A DNA stretch of 64,000 nt from Tomocerus qinae (lineage: Eukaryota > Arthropoda > Collembola > Entomobryomorpha > Tomoceridae): positions 40,031,909 through 40,095,908 of the forward strand of contig CM034547.1 in NCBI GenBank assembly GCA_020055645.1, read 5' to 3'. The notes under the pieces were generated by a model that was given only the letters and a program-made list of their open reading frames with translations, did not search any database and was not told the origin of the DNA. Shown piece by piece: positions 23,009 to 37,180 of the stretch; position 1 is the stretch's first letter; every line of letters starts with the position of its first letter. The position numbers and the translations under genes are program-made.

Positions 23009-26000
23009 CTGGCAAACAAAAAATGACTTTTTATCTCCATCCTCCTCATTAGCGCAACGTCACTCCCTCCACTCACTTTTCAACGTCACCAGCCGTCTCC
23101 TTCCTTTAACCTCCTTTTACCATATAATCACCATTATGTATTTACTATATTCATTTCCACACCATATTAGTAGCACATCCACTTCTACTACCTTTTCACC
23201 ACCACATTTACAAATTCCCCTTCAGAATCGTATGAAATATACACTTTATTGCCTTCTTCAAGCCGAAAATTCTTGTCCTAAAGATATTTACGGTAGGTTG
23301 ATACAGTGGTAAAATGTAAAGTATATTTATTAAGGAATTCAACATACTTTCTCCATTCTTACTTATTTTATATGCTAGTACCAATAAGGATTTACAAGAT
23401 AGGATGAATGAACTATGAATTTAAATTCCATTAACTTTGTGTACCTGGTGAAAGTATTTCCTTTCTTCGTCTTAACCCTATATGAAACATCCTGGCCTTT
23501 CACCATTTACAAGTGAAAGTAACGAAATTTTGGGGTGGTAAAAGTTTCAAGTGAAATTTTCATGTAGGATTAACATAAAGACGGAGAAAATGAACTTCTG
23601 TAGGTTCCGTATGTATTTTATAGTTATCTATGTGATAGATGTCATGTGTCCCTGTAACTAATAGGATTCGTTCTAAATTGTAAAGAGGGTTAAATTACAT
23701 TTGCAGATAGAGAAAAGTTGATGAAAAGGGTGGAGTGACACGGAGAATCATTTCAAAAAGCGTGTGCAAGTGGCATCAAGAGTCCTCAATCTCCTTCCTA
23801 CTCAACACTTTACTTCAAGATGAGATTACTCCTCCTGCCTCCCTAACCTCTTCACAGATTCCACCCAAACGACAAATCGTATACTAATAACTGAATTATC
23901 TAAACAGTCTCCATCAGCCAATGGAAACCCACTTTACAACTTTACTACAAGAAACTTTACAATCGGCCCTTCTGTGATTCTCAGATTATTTCACCATGTC
24001 TATCATTTACCACATCTACAGCTCTTTCACCAATGGTGGATACTGGAATCAAGTAGTTTCATTTGCATGACAGAAATGCAATACTTTGTTATATGGGAAC
24101 ATCACGAATTCTAAAACATTGGTTCTATCAAGCATTCATTGAGAATTTAGATCTTTGCCTGGAGGAATATTTGTCGGCTACTATTGCAAGATATATTTTT
24201 CGTGAAATGTGATAAATATTTTCAATTTTATCGTGCGATTTTAGTAAAGGTAAATTAATTGCATCCATGGGTATTTTTTTCCGGTAATGTCAATATAGAT
24301 CGTCGGGTATCCACGGTTAAGTGAGCGGGTTGTTAACAATAGTTTATCAGGATTTATCTCTCAGGTGTCTCGATTTTTAATGCATTGATGTCTATCTCTC
24401 CTCACGATACTTTCGATACAATTCCAATTCTAAGTAGTAACTGCTTGGCTATCGAACCCTGAGTTGCAAATGGCTTGGGCGAGTCAAGGTTGCATACCTT
24501 GTTATCTGATATTATTATTAGCTTTATTGGAGTGTTTTTGTACGAGTATTTGAGGTATTCGAAGTGAGAGACGGAGGAGAAAATTGAGGAGAAAGGACCA
24601 TGAATGTGTAAATGTATCCCATCATCAGTCATGTTTCTTCAACGAAACCAAATTTCCGGGACAGACTCGACTCTCCACTTTTCCACCTGCACCTTTCTCC
24701 ATACACTTTCTCCCAGTCAATTCAACACAAACTTTGACATGAAATAAGTTGAGACATGAAAGTCGAATGTTGTTGTTGGGCTGATAGTGCCCTATAACAG
24801 CCACTTCCGATTAGTCTAACCTACCACTCTAAGTGCCAACCGAACCGAACCACCTCAGGCGGTGAAAGCGCATCGCATCTTCCTCTACCTTCCCAGCAGA
24901 CATATAAAACGGGTTTTAAACACATTACTTACATAATATCATTCAATACTCATCCATAACTCATTTATATCTACATACAATATCTCTCTATCCTATCATT
25001 AGATACTTTAATAACTGAAATATTATTAGCGTTGACTATCTGGCAATTTAAAAACTAAGTATCGTGGGCATCTATAACTAAATATAAGCTTATAGTGTAT
25101 CAACTGCTTTTTAATAGATAAATAATAATAGGAATCAATGCCGTTTCAGTATATAAAACAATTCGAACAATACAATCTTAAAAACTAACCGTTTACAACC
25201 AATTTTCTATCGATTCATAGCTTTATTACTACTTAACCCAAATAATTCAATGATTTTTTCCGTTATTAATTTGTCTCGGGATTCAGTGCCACAAAATCCT
25301 CATGGTTTGAGTGTTACAACAAATAACAAATATTTTATTTCAGTGTCACAGTCACTTGGCTCTGGCTCCAGCAATTAAAAATGGATAGACTGGACGACGT
25401 TGAAAGTTTTTATTGTTATCATTACAGGTTTCACAAGGAATTGAACAATTCCATAATTTGCATTGGTAAAATGCCAAAAGAGAAAGCGAGTCAGTCTGGT
25501 ATACTTGGGTTAGTTTATGTTTAAGAAAAGTGAAAAAAGCTAATAACAAAGCTAATAACTGTTTTTATGAATTACCCATAGCTCTATCATTTTTTGTTGT
25601 AGTATTAAGAGCAGTATAGGAGCATTGTATCAGGAGATAGTATTATAGACAAGATGAATAAATAGTATATAGGGTTGGTCACATGGTGGTGAAAGTACTT
25701 AATATTATAATAAGTCGTAGTAGCATTTATTTAGCTGAGTGTTTTGGTGTGGGTTGACATGAGGTTTTGCTCGACGTTTATCTGTGGAGCGGAGGAGGTT
25801 ATGAGAGCGAAGGAGAGGATTTGGACTGGAGAACGTCTAATGTCTCTAAGTTGTGAAATGGATCCGTCCTTCTCGCAAAACAGAAAAGTCGGTGTGAGGG
25901 AAAGGAGGAAAGTAAACGAAGGGAAGGAGCCCAGCGACCACACCAAAAATCCCTATATCCGAGTATACACAATAATACTTGAATAATAGGACTCACTTAT

Positions 26001-27265
26001 TTGTATAAGTACCGGAGGACTAGAAAGTACTAGTAAAGTTCCTTCCTAGGTAGGTAGTACATGTCTGCAACTATTATAATTTTATTATAGGGATCTTCTC
26101 CTCCTGATTTACTATATCTAATATCACAGTCCTCTAAATTCTTGTGTGTGCAGCCAAGAACGCGTATTTTTAAATAGTGTACCTACTCTGTAGTATATGT
26201 ACAGACTGTAAGGATATGTTGTGTTAGTGATAAGTATTATATGTTGAATGTAAGTAGCATGGATCTTTACTACATGACTATAACATTGTGTAGTATACGT
26301 CCTTATGTAGTGCAGTGACTTTTTGGAGAGTGTCGACTTGGACTGGACAAACCGAGAGTTAAATATATACAATATACAAAGAGACTATATATAAGTATAG
26401 TAGGTATATAGAGATATATTTAAGCAGTGTTCATTCACTTGGCTTGACTCTGCTACCCTTTGCCTTTCCTTTTCTAGAAATCGTATGTCAAAGGATAAAG
26501 GATTTTTGTACTTTCCCTACTGCTTTCTCCAGACTCCGCCCAGTCAATGGCATGGCAAGATTTTCCCTAAAACTTTTCATTTCCAACAAACGGACTGCGA
26601 GGAGTCGAGACTCACATTGCATCACACATACTAACATAATATTACTGCCTTGTCCATTCCATACCATATATTTAATATAAACTACTATATATACCTAGAT
26701 AAATGTGTATCTTTAATAGAAGTATCCAGATTATGATATGATTATATATAGTAGACAGATCTTTAGAGTGGATTCGTGTATAGTTTTACATAAACATCTA
26801 AAATTATGCCATTTAAGTTGTGATCCTTTATAGTGCAGAATATTTATAGGACACGACACACGTTTATAGGGCTATTTAGGAAATCTAATAACATATGTAT
26901 AGGTAGGCACTTGAATAAAATACGTCAGCGTAACAACATAATAGATACGTAAAGTTGTAGGAATCCTGTTTCGTTCTCTATAGTTGACTTCACAGCCCTC
27001 CGAACTCCAATCTCCAGTTGTCTTCCCTCATGGAAAACAAGGAGCACGGAACATTTACAGCCCAATTGCAAACCATAAATTTCCCATGTGTTCCGAAATT
27101 GAGTTAGTTACGATATGAAGAAAAAGAAAAAATCCTCCCCCTTTCTCCAAGACTTTCCACACACCGTCGAGACTTTTTTAACAAAAACACAACTTTTTAT
27201 CACATGGCTAGATAATATTATAACTCAACCAACACTAGCATGCAATGTATACAAACCACATGCCT
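23009..27265. other. non-coding stretch upstream of exon 2 (probable intron 1)
   Basis: AT-rich, with no recognised coding sequence. It holds a tRNA-like fragment at about 24447-24515 (minus) and several GGAGAAAG/CTTTCTCC words. If exon 1 lies further out, all of this is intron 1. Confidence 0.55.
24447..24515 (-). repeat. tRNA-derived SINE-like fragment
   Basis: Minus-strand B-box AGGGTTCGATAGCC (24447-24460). The sequence before it (GCCATTTGCAACTC) resembles that before the B-box at 55186-55262. No clear A box, so a fragment at best. Confidence 0.35.
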
Positions 27266-27271
27266 ATACCG

Positions 27272-27470
27272 TGTATATTCAAACTCCGTATGTATCAAAA
27301 CACTCTAGCCTGTATTATTACAACTCAATTTCACAATTAGAGAAGTTATCTGAGACTGTGAGTTCATTCACAGTTGAATGTCTTTTAATATAATAAAGAT
27401 TTCTTTGAACTTCATATCTGAAACTCCGAATACACATCCAGTGTGTTTTAAATCATACTGAGTTTGAATC
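27272..27470. mobile_element. TTTTAAAAC MITE family, copy A
   Basis: Left arm with TATTCAAACTCC and TATCAAAACACTC; right arm with CAGTGTGTTTTAAA and GAGTTTGAAT in inverted order. The shortest and one of the more degenerate copies (about 200 bp). Borders are approximate. Confidence 0.6.
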
Positions 27471-27474
27471 TTGA

Positions 27475-29437
27475 GATGTACATAATATAGATGGCGAAGT
27501 GGCACTGCTTAATCTGACAAAAAAAGTGGACATAAAGGAGTGAATCTTTTTCTCCCTCCTCCCCCGCCCTTCCTAATCATCGACTCTCATTATCCCTCTA
27601 TTCAAACTCCTAATGGCACCGCAAACTATTTTCTCAGCCTCATTACATCCCTAAAGTCTTTCTTTCACTTCATTTCCTCCTTCCCCATTCACTTCACTCA
27701 CTTTCGTCCAACTTTCTCAATACACTTTCTTTATCCTACTGCCCTCACACATATCGCAGTCTCATACAGACATATATACCCGAGTCAACTTTACTTCAAA
27801 TTCAATGGCACGTGAACGCAGGTTAACATTTATATGTACTGGTTAGTTAGCAAATGACAATTTCGATTCTCTGCTATTTAATACAGTTAGGTAATGCAAC
27901 TTCGGCACACAGAATCCAATTGGGATAAGACTTGTATACCAAAATGTTATCTTAATTACTTGATTACTTTTAGGTTTTATTCCCTAATGACAATTGACCC
28001 ATAGAACATGACGTGAACTACGGAACTAAATATGAACATGAACAAAACGTCCTTTTCTAATCCTATATACAGAACAGTTATATAATTTCCTACAATCCTT
28101 CTATTTTACATTCTCAAACTAAATGTTTGCCTTTTTCAAATTATCCGAATTATTAAATCTTTATTTAACTCATAATATCAGTAGAACTATCACCCTGTAC
28201 TCGTATTCTTGCGATGAGACTCTCAATAAGATTGATAGAAGCTCTATATTGGTTAGGAAAGGTATATAAGTAGTTGACTGCAATAACTGTATAAGATGTA
28301 CTACAAGGAATCAGATATACATAAAGTATGTTATTGCTATAAGGATATATTTTTGGTATAAGGAATGTCTACGTGAAATGGGTATAAAAATAATTATGAC
28401 GCTTTAGATAACACTTGTGGGGAAAAGTGGAGATGAATGAGGCTATTGTAAAAAGTGTATTGCTTTCTTGACTGGAAGGAAAGACACATTTCCAGTTTCG
28501 TCCAGGACGTGACACAAAACTCCCTTATTTCCTTCTTCGCTACAGAATTCAACTCCCAAATGACATTCATACCATCTTATTCTGTTCCTGTTACATCATA
28601 TAACCCTATAATTTGCATTTCTTCTTTTCCTGGTTATACATCTGCTATACATGGAGTTACATCACAAATAATACTACGCATATGTGGAAAGCCGATTGGA
28701 AACCAGTCCAAAAAGATACCTGATCCTTTATTTCACCCTAGCCAAATGTGATACCAACAATAAGGAACGCTACGTATTTCACAAAAGTTATTTTCTCAAT
28801 TTCACTTATTTTCAGTTTTCCAATTGATGCTTTACTCATTTTTGTGATTGCCTCGGCATACAACTTAAAAAATGCCAATAGAATTTGCAACGATTTCTCA
28901 AATGACTATTTAGTCAATATTTACTTTAGTTTGTAACATTATTTGTATCACAAATGGTTTGGTCGGATTATAAAACAGCTCTCTTTTGGTCTGGTGTCTG
29001 GTTTCTATCCTGCCTACCACATATGCACCATAGTATGCATAGTATTTCGAAGTTAGCTAAAATTTCCACAATTGCTTACCATTTAAAGTACTGAATATAC
29101 ATTTACAAAAAGTAGCTGCTCTTCGCGACAAAATAAATATTTTATGCTATCTAAATATTTTACTCACTCTTATTATTATCCAAAGTCGTTACAATATTAG
29201 AATTGCAATTTCATAATTACATTTCATGTTAATGTTATTAATTACTATAATAGAAACCCAATGCCGATTCAATGCAAAAGAATAAAGTGTCATCAGTCTC
29301 TGTCTCATGTGTTTCTGTTTTGATTTTGTTGTAAAAGTTGTCAGAATTTATAAATATATTTCTGGTAATTGAGCCCTGCATAAATACTTTCAGGTATACC
29401 ATATCTAGGTATACTATACTATGGATTCAAGTTCCTA
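27475..29437. other. non-coding stretch
   Basis: AT-rich; no gene or mobile element recognised. Open frames of up to 98 codons are biased to AT-rich codons and match no family I know. Confidence 0.55.
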
Positions 29438-29994
29438 CCCCTAATTGGCATACACTTTTTGGCATAAAATAAAAAAATCACTTCTTGGCATAAAAACTCA
29501 CTTTTTGGCATAATTTTTTTCTCCTTATTGGCATAAAAATATGTTTCACTAATTGGCAAAAACTATAGAAGGATATGAGATAACCTCCGATATGATGATA
29601 CATACACAGACAGTAAGTTAGGATGTAAGAAATGATTCGGAGAACACCTTAGCACGGATGCTTGTGGGCAAATTTCCGAACAAGAAGAACAAAAAAGTTC
29701 TGCTATATGACAAAATGCTGCTGAAAATTGTTAAAAATCGTTCTAATATGAGCTATTCGGAGTGGATATATACTTTTGCGGATAAACTTTGATTTGTATA
29801 ATTTGTCTTGATAACTGGATTCGGTATTTTCATTGACACTGCAGGCTATACATTACACATTTTTTGACTGAGTATTATGACTATACTATTACTATTAATT
29901 ATTTGTTTGTTCAATAAATTTATGCCAATAAAGTATGCCAAAAAGGATTTTTGAAAAAAATATTTTATGCCAAAAAGTGTATGCCAATTAGGGG
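29438..29994. mobile_element. foldback-type element with TTGGCATA subrepeats
   Basis: 557 bp. Outer 34 bp are perfect inverted repeats starting CCCCTAATTGGCATACAC. GGCAT recurs about six times within the left 130 bp, and ATGCC four times in the right 80 bp. No open frame of note. Target duplication not resolved; GGATTCAA occurs near both borders but not abutting them. Confidence 0.8.
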
Positions 29995-32284
29995 CACTCC
30001 CGGATTCAATTATAAATAAAGCTAAGACCTCGTATAATATATTAAGTAATGACAATTATAGCTATTACGAAAATACGTTTTCTTAGTATATGGATATCTA
30101 TACTTAATAATTATGAGTTACTGGATCCGAGATGAGAAGAGAGTGCGTGCATGTTTATTGGGTAAATGAGATAAATAAGTAAAAAGAAGATGAGTTGGGA
30201 TGGATGGATTGTGTATATTTTTATGTAAACAGTACGTGTGCATATGGAGTATAGGGGAGAAAGTATGGAGAAAGCAGATAGAGAGTTGTGGGTTGGATGG
30301 TCGAGTCTGAGAGCCCATTTTTCCTAAACCTCGAGCTTTTCTCACGTTCTCAATGACTCTTTTGTTGTCCCAGCTGTTATCTCCAATTTAGCACTGAGAT
30401 TTAGATTCACGCATTAGAGAGCTAAATTATGCTTTGTCCTCGGTGAGCCATTCACTCCCTCCCTTATGTCTCATCCTCTCTCTCTCTCTCCTCCACTGTC
30501 ACCGACCTTCTCCTCTCACTACGACTAGGCCACTCAGTCCTATCATCCCCAACAGAACCAAACTCACTGGGTTTAGAGATTTTCTTTCTTTTCTTCCCAA
30601 TCCTTCTGTTCCTACAGATAAAGAACTAATTCCACCATCTTTTATGTAGATATTTGAATTTTGACGCTGTCTTGAGCTCCCTAAGCCTCTATCCTCTCAA
30701 CAAGAAAAACTATCTTTCAAACTCCTCTTCTACCATGTTATGCACAAATGTTGTCTAATCAGCACAGCCATCAGACCCGCTTTATAAAACGGCCATTTCT
30801 TCTTTCTAACAATATTTTGAATAGTTCCGTACAGAGTTAACTTATTTACAACTCGATTCACGGTATGAATAAACAATAAATATTCGAAAAATGCATTCAA
30901 ACAAAATTGAAAAATCTTTGATTGTATTCAAATAAAATTAAAAAATGTAAAATGCATTAAAAGAAATCTTTTGACACCAATCTCCACTCTGCAACCCATA
31001 GAATTTACTTTTGGCACTAATCTCACTGTGGACCAAACCTCTCCAACAGCAAAGTAAACCAACTACATCTCCTAACAAAAATTGCGTATTACTTTTGTAG
31101 TCGCCGCCAAAAAATCTGTTTAATAGTTAACCGTTAAATATTAAATTGTGTGACAAGGTAATATAAATGAAATCACCGTATCCAATTTCATAAGAAAACA
31201 GTTTTAAACGTCTTGTTGATACTTTATATCCGTATCAATATATGTCTAATGTTTATGAAACCATGTGCAGTTAAAGGGCAAACAAATCGCTTAAAACGAG
31301 TGAATGAATATAACAAGAGAAAGTTTCAGATCTTCATTCATACAGAGCAGCAAGCTCATAAAATCTTTTCAGCTGATAACCATATCAATATAATAGTTAG
31401 TCCATAAAGTAGAATAAAGTAGCAATAAGAAAGAGGAGTAACTCGTGTTTGACTAGCCACCAGCTACAGTGGCAAAAATGGCGTAGTGGCTGGCTAAAAT
31501 GAAACCCAGGCTTTTGTACATTCAGTGTAATATTCTCAATCGGAGCTTTGGTTTTCCTTATCCTGAAGACGAAGTGTACGATAAGAAATATTGCCAAACA
31601 AAAGAATACATTTTATTGATAACCTTTTACAAGCAATGTACCCAGACAATTCGTGTTAGTTATCGGATAATGGAAATCAAGCGCCCATTACGAATGGTAC
31701 CTTTAGCCACTAGACTTTTGTATGGGCTAAAATTGGTTGGGATATTTAAAAAAGCCGGTTAAAATAAAACACTGAAATAGAACTAAGTAGAAAGTTTGTG
31801 TCGCTAAGTATACTTTGTTCCATATGGAGTATATTATTGGAGTAGTTGTGTTTGTTGGCGGAACATAAAGTAAAGGTGCTGTGATCAGTAAATTAAAGTA
31901 AAGTGGCAAAAAGATATTCAAAAGGAGGGCTTTATTGTTTATTGACATCTGAAGAGAGGACCAGTTGTCGGCGACTCCATCGAAATTGAATTGCACTGGA
32001 TGCTATATATACGAGTATCTTGTATCGTCTCCTTCTCTCGCTCCCTCACTAATGATTACTACAGATATCAACGCTCTGATATAATATAATAGATAAATTG
32101 AAGTCTTAAGTAGATTTCCCAGGGAAAGGAGACGTCTAAGTGAAAGTAAGTAAAGTGAGTCGACGATACGAAATTGCTTTTAGCTTTTTATGAAATTCGA
32201 ACCTTCAGCCACTCCACCATCAATATCCGACAATCGCCTTCTCCCTTTCACTCCTCCGGAGGATACCACTTCTATACATCTTAC
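29995..32284. other. non-coding stretch
   Basis: AT-rich with a (CT)n run at about 30475-30493 and an imperfect hairpin at about 31455-31495 (TAGCCACCAGCTAC against GTAGTGGCTGGCTA). No gene recognised. Confidence 0.55.
30475..30493 (+). repeat. (CT)n microsatellite
   Basis: About nine uninterrupted CT dinucleotides. Confidence 0.85.
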
Positions 32285-32552
32285 AGTTTGTATTCAAACT
32301 CCCCGCGTTTTAAAACAAACTGCTCTGTATCAACTAAACTTTTCAAATACGTTCCACATTACATGCTGCTGTTTAGATAAAACCAGCTTTCGGTAGAATT
32401 CAATGTTTTTAAAAGTAGTTTAGAACATTTACCATTATAAATTATCGAGATATTTTCTGAAATCCTGAAACTAGAGAAGGATGAAAATTCTGAGTTTTAT
32501 TTAATAGTGCACACCAGTGTGTTTTAAAACAGACAGAGTTTGAATGTAGAGC
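32285..32552. mobile_element. TTTTAAAAC MITE family, copy B
   Basis: Left arm TGTATTCAAACTCC then GTTTTAAAACAAACTG; right arm CCAGTGTGTTTTAAAACAGA then GAGTTTGAAT. The inverted similarity continues outward: TATACATCTTAC lies outside the left arm and its near complement outside the right arm, so the true ends are probably about 20-30 bp further out. Confidence 0.75.
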
Positions 32553-32559
32553 GTAAGAT

Positions 32560-34930
32560 GTATATGTAGAGCAGTCACCTCCACACTTTCTCCGTGCAAT
32601 CAAAGAACATATGGATACAAGGGAAAGTGTAGAATTTTCTCATATTTAACGGTTTCAATTTCAATGCACTGCAGAGCCGGGTGTTATCGGAGAAGACAGA
32701 GCTAGAAGCAACCTTGCTCTTTGTCGCCGTCGTCCTCCTCTACCAATGCTATTCATAAGTATTTCTGTGCGTGTGAGGAGGTGCGGGCCGGGCGGTGGCA
32801 GCGAAGGATCAAATGGCCTCCTTTACCAACTGGAAAGTGGATCGCATGGGAATCTCTTTCCGACTAGATCTGATGCTTGTGCACTAAATATCCATTTGGC
32901 ACAGCAGAAAGCAACCGCAGCAGAGTACAACTGACCAATATCCTATATGCACACCTTCCCTATTGATTTAGTAGACATACAAATATCTACTTATTAATTA
33001 CACATGATTTCCAATCACTTGATTGATCCTTAATTAATAATCTCGAGCTAAAACGACTGAGACAGAAAAACTGCATGCCAAAACTGTATTAGAAATAGGA
33101 AATGTTTTTTATCCCCAGATACAATTGTCTGTAGTAGACACTTGCCAATCTTCCTTCTGGAAAACGTTTTAGAAAGTCAATGATAACAATTATTAGACTG
33201 TTAAATGTACGTGTTATGATTTCAATTATGGTAGTCAACGTGCAAGTTCAACTGGGAATCTAGTGACTAGTGTTAAATATTATGTTTTCGGATTAATAGG
33301 GATTTAGCGTGCTTTAAGCAGCTATTTAGGTATTGTAGGAACTCTAGAAGTATGAACCACTTGAGAATAGAAAAGTTGGTGGATAATATGGAGAACAATA
33401 AATTGGAAAAGTGGTTAAGATGGAAGTGAAGCGGTCGGATTGAAGTCTGGAAGTATGTAGGGAGAAAGTGTGATAATGATAATGCATTATTAAGTCAAGT
33501 CAGAGTTTGGGCGGGAGGTAATGACTGCTTTCTATGCATCTCGTATCGATAGATTGATGATGAAAGATTGACCCAGTTAGAGTTTTTCTGGAGGACAGAG
33601 AGAGTTTTGGGAAGAAAGGAATTTGTGTTGTGATTGTGAGATCGGGAGTGAAAGCACTTGTGCCTGTGCTATGTAAAGGTATCTGCGCTAAATTTGTTTT
33701 GGTGGGTAGGAGATAGAGATTGAATGAGAAAGCCGAGTTTGATGGTGAGTGAAAGTGAAAAGGTTTAATGGGTAAAAGTAAGGAAGGGTTATCTTGACGC
33801 CGGCGGGCAGAGCAGACGGAAGGAGTCGAGGCTACGGAAGAGAGCTGTGGTGAAAGTAAAAAGAGTCATGAAAAGAGAAAGTTGTAGCGTGAAGGAAACT
33901 AGTTTCGGAGAAATGTCTTTAAATTTTTCTAAAGTCGATTCCGTTAAAGATGCCTTTTGCTTTCCAGCGGAGAGAGAAAGTCGGAGTGAGTTGAGCTTGG
34001 CTTGGCTTAGGAGACAGTTGAATCGAGTCGGGCAGAACTCAAGTGAACGGAGCACACCATTTCTGGCGGAGAAAGTTTTCCCTGCTCTGTGCCACAAAGT
34101 AGTACACAGAAACGAGTCGCTAAGTAAGCAACTCAGCCAAGGAACGATCAGGGAGACTTTCACTACACACTCCTTACAGTATGACATAAATGCCAGTCCA
34201 GACTTCCTCCTACTTTACTTACACTGACACAAAATATTTTCATTTTATATTATTCATCGACTTTTCAATCCCAAGTTAGATTGTTATTTGTTAATTTAAT
34301 TTGCTGGTTGAAACGTAATTTAAAATTCCCGCCATGGATGAGGCATACCATTTGGAGGAACCTAACCTAATAAACAACAATCATAATATGGGTAGGTATT
34401 CATGCAAGCCGTGCATTACGCCAACCAATATTTTATAGTAGTGGTGAAAGTTGTATGTGGAGATGGGGAAAGAGAAAGTAGGGAAATGTATTCAAATCGT
34501 ACTGTAGACAGATATACTAACCACACAGCATATATGTATAACTTACAGCCGGAAATTAATATCGATCTTGCCAAAAACAAACTCACTAAAGTTCATGCAC
34601 CGTGTACTAACTGGTATAGGCTTATCCTACACAGGGATGGATACAACTCCTACATGTAAATACATGTATATCTTCACATTAATAGACATGCAAGCACGAC
34701 TAAAATTTCTGTCTATTTATATACAAATTGTATCACACAGTTTAATATTGTGGTACCTACGTAATATAAACCTGCATCTATTTCCTACTCAGTCTCATCC
34801 ACACACTGTTACAGTATGTACACAACATGCACCCACCCACAGAAACACAGATCTACACATCCCCTTATCTATTTCTTCGTCTACTCCACAAGACGACGAT
34901 TGAAATAAGTAGCTATGACTCTTGAGTGTT
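32560..34930. other. non-coding stretch with a GC-richer island at about 33780-34210
   Basis: No gene recognised. Around 33780-34210 base composition is more balanced, and open frames of more than 120 codons overlap on both strands, a sign of low stop density rather than two genes. It could be an unrecognised exon or promoter segment. Confidence 0.45.
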
Positions 34931-34934
34931 CACG

Positions 34935-35235
34935 CTCTACTCTGTTCAAACATTTCAAATTCATTCCATTTGTTTGATATGATATGGTACAATGAAACTA
35001 TTTCTCAATTTAATTCCACGTGCAAAATCTTAAAAATTAATCTTCATTTGATTGTGTTACTTATCTCGGTATAAAATTTTGTAGATTTCATGGTTGAAAG
35101 TATTTTTATAAGATTCTGCACTTTGAATTCTACCGGAAATTGTTTTGATAATACCCTAAAGTTTTTTAATCTAGAATATCATAAGTTTTAACACACAGGA
35201 GTGTATGTTAGAACATACCGAGTTTGAATACTCAC
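34935..35235. mobile_element. TTTTAAAAC MITE family, degenerate copy C
   Basis: The right arm is clear (GGAGTGTATGTTAGAACATACC then GAGTTTGAAT in degenerate form). The left arm is only suggested by CTGTTCAAAC near 34941. Borders uncertain. Confidence 0.4.
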
Positions 35236-36836
35236 TGTAACACATGCATATGGATACCTACATAGGTATATTATTATTATGCCGTCTGGTGGTGTGTCTA
35301 TTATTCAGGGATTTACGTACAACTGCCAACACACACTGCTGTACATATTCTGCAGTAGTTTGTTCCATTTCTTCCATTTTTACATTTCTCTCTCTCATAA
35401 CTTAGCAAACGACTTACTCACGGGATGTATTCGCTGGAAACTTTGCATGCATTTGTATATACTATTTATAGTCATTAGAGTTGTAGGGAGTAGGATTGCA
35501 GAGACCAAGTAAGATTCCTCCTCGCAGAAAGGTCTTTCACTCTCCACGGGAGAAAGCGGATGTAACGCTGATGGTGATGTTATATCTTAGCCGTGCCTCC
35601 TCCATGTGTTATATAATAGAAGGATAAAGCCAAACAAAATTGAGTGCTGCACTTACATTATATTATCCTATATTATCATCTATCTCGTATACCCGATGAT
35701 GTTTCTATTTTCGAGGTTTAGGGCGACTCCGCTTTGGGTTACCTCTCGTCTACCCAAGTTACTACTTAACTACCCGTCTGTCAATATTACTACACGTACT
35801 ATATGATCTATGTATAGGGATGTATAAATGTATCGTGTGTGATACAAAGTGCTTAGTTACATGTGCATATGCAAACTCTACGCAGGTAAACATCTCAGTA
35901 ATCAAGTTTTGCCTTCTACCAATTGATCGTTGACGTCAAATTTCTTGTGTGCTCTGCATAGGAAACTATTTTGAAATGGGGAAGAGCTAAAATATTCTAA
36001 GGGAGTTGGGAGATAATATTACCCTGCAGAAACTACTAATACGAAGTTAAATATAATGTCGAGTGGTGTAATTTACTTTCGAGTAATAATAGTTCGTAAT
36101 GTAAGAGACGGATTTGGTTCTTCTTCCAGTATGTTATAAGTGTCTGTGCTTCCTGCATTTGAAAGATATTTACTCATCACCTCCAAATACATTAAAAAGA
36201 ACTTTATGAGATGATACGAAAAATGAAACTTTTCTCCCCTCCTTTCTCCTCTTATCTACATACCGAAATTGGAATCTTGCTGACATATTTTGTTTGTCAT
36301 GCATGGTAGAATGCCAACGATAAAGATATATCCTACTCTAAACAAAATTATGATTCGGCTGAGATAAAATACGATATACTTTATGTGCTACTATTTTCCT
36401 ACGTAAATATGTATCTTCAAGAATAAGTAATAGCATATAGATAGAGTAACCGCACTCTCACAGCAATGAGTTATATTTACTATAAGCACCTATATGAATA
36501 TGCATAGATAACACTAAGGAAGCTGTTATGATATATATTATAGTACATACTATAGAGTGTATACTTATAATATGCATAGAGTTATTTTATTAGGCAGTTA
36601 GAGAGACTGAAAGGAATAAAAGGCAACAAAATGTCAGTAGGAAACTCGTGGTAATGATGAATAATCTCATCTGGTTAATACATTGATGTTAAATGAGAAC
36701 GGTGTTGGCATAGATTAATCGCTGAGGGAATGAAACTTGTAAAGTGGATGAGAGGAATAGCAACATAAACATACTATAAGTACAACCGACCTGATTGCCA
36801 CAATGAGTCTGTATCTTTTCCATATATCTTACACTC

Positions 36837-37180
36837 TGTATTCAAACTCCATCTGTTTTGAAACACACTAGTGTGTATTAAAACGATTCCAAATGCATGC
36901 CTTTGTTAAAATGGTGTAAATAAAATCAATTTCTGATAGATTTTAACAGGTGGAGTCTAAATAATATTTATCAACACTAAAATACCTTGATTTAATAAGA
37001 ATTTCATAGATTTCATAATTAAGAAAATAAAATGTTAAAATAAACTGTTTTTATATAGTTTTCAATTTTATCGGAAAACGGCACTGAACCACATTTAACA
37101 AATTTTGATAATTATTGTACTTCAAAGCCAATAGCTTTAATACAAACCAGTGTGTTTTAAAACAGATCTTGGTTCAATAG
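36837..37180. mobile_element. TTTTAAAAC MITE family, copy D
   Basis: Left arm TGTATTCAAACTCC, GTTTTGAAACACACTAGTGT; right arm CCAGTGTGTTTTAAAACAGA and then a degraded GGTTCAAT. About 345 bp, AT-rich centre without open frames. Confidence 0.7.

Noticed and set aside
25799..25996. Minus-strand MSPIIQVLLCILG peptide as the beta1 signal peptide
   Set aside because: The hydrophobic run is short, and no consensus donor in the phase needed by exon 2 follows it.
33789..34187. Minus-strand MSYCKECVVKVSLIVPWL frame as exon 1
   Set aside because: Weak hydrophobic core. The nearby GTAAGG donor would leave only three codons after the ATG.
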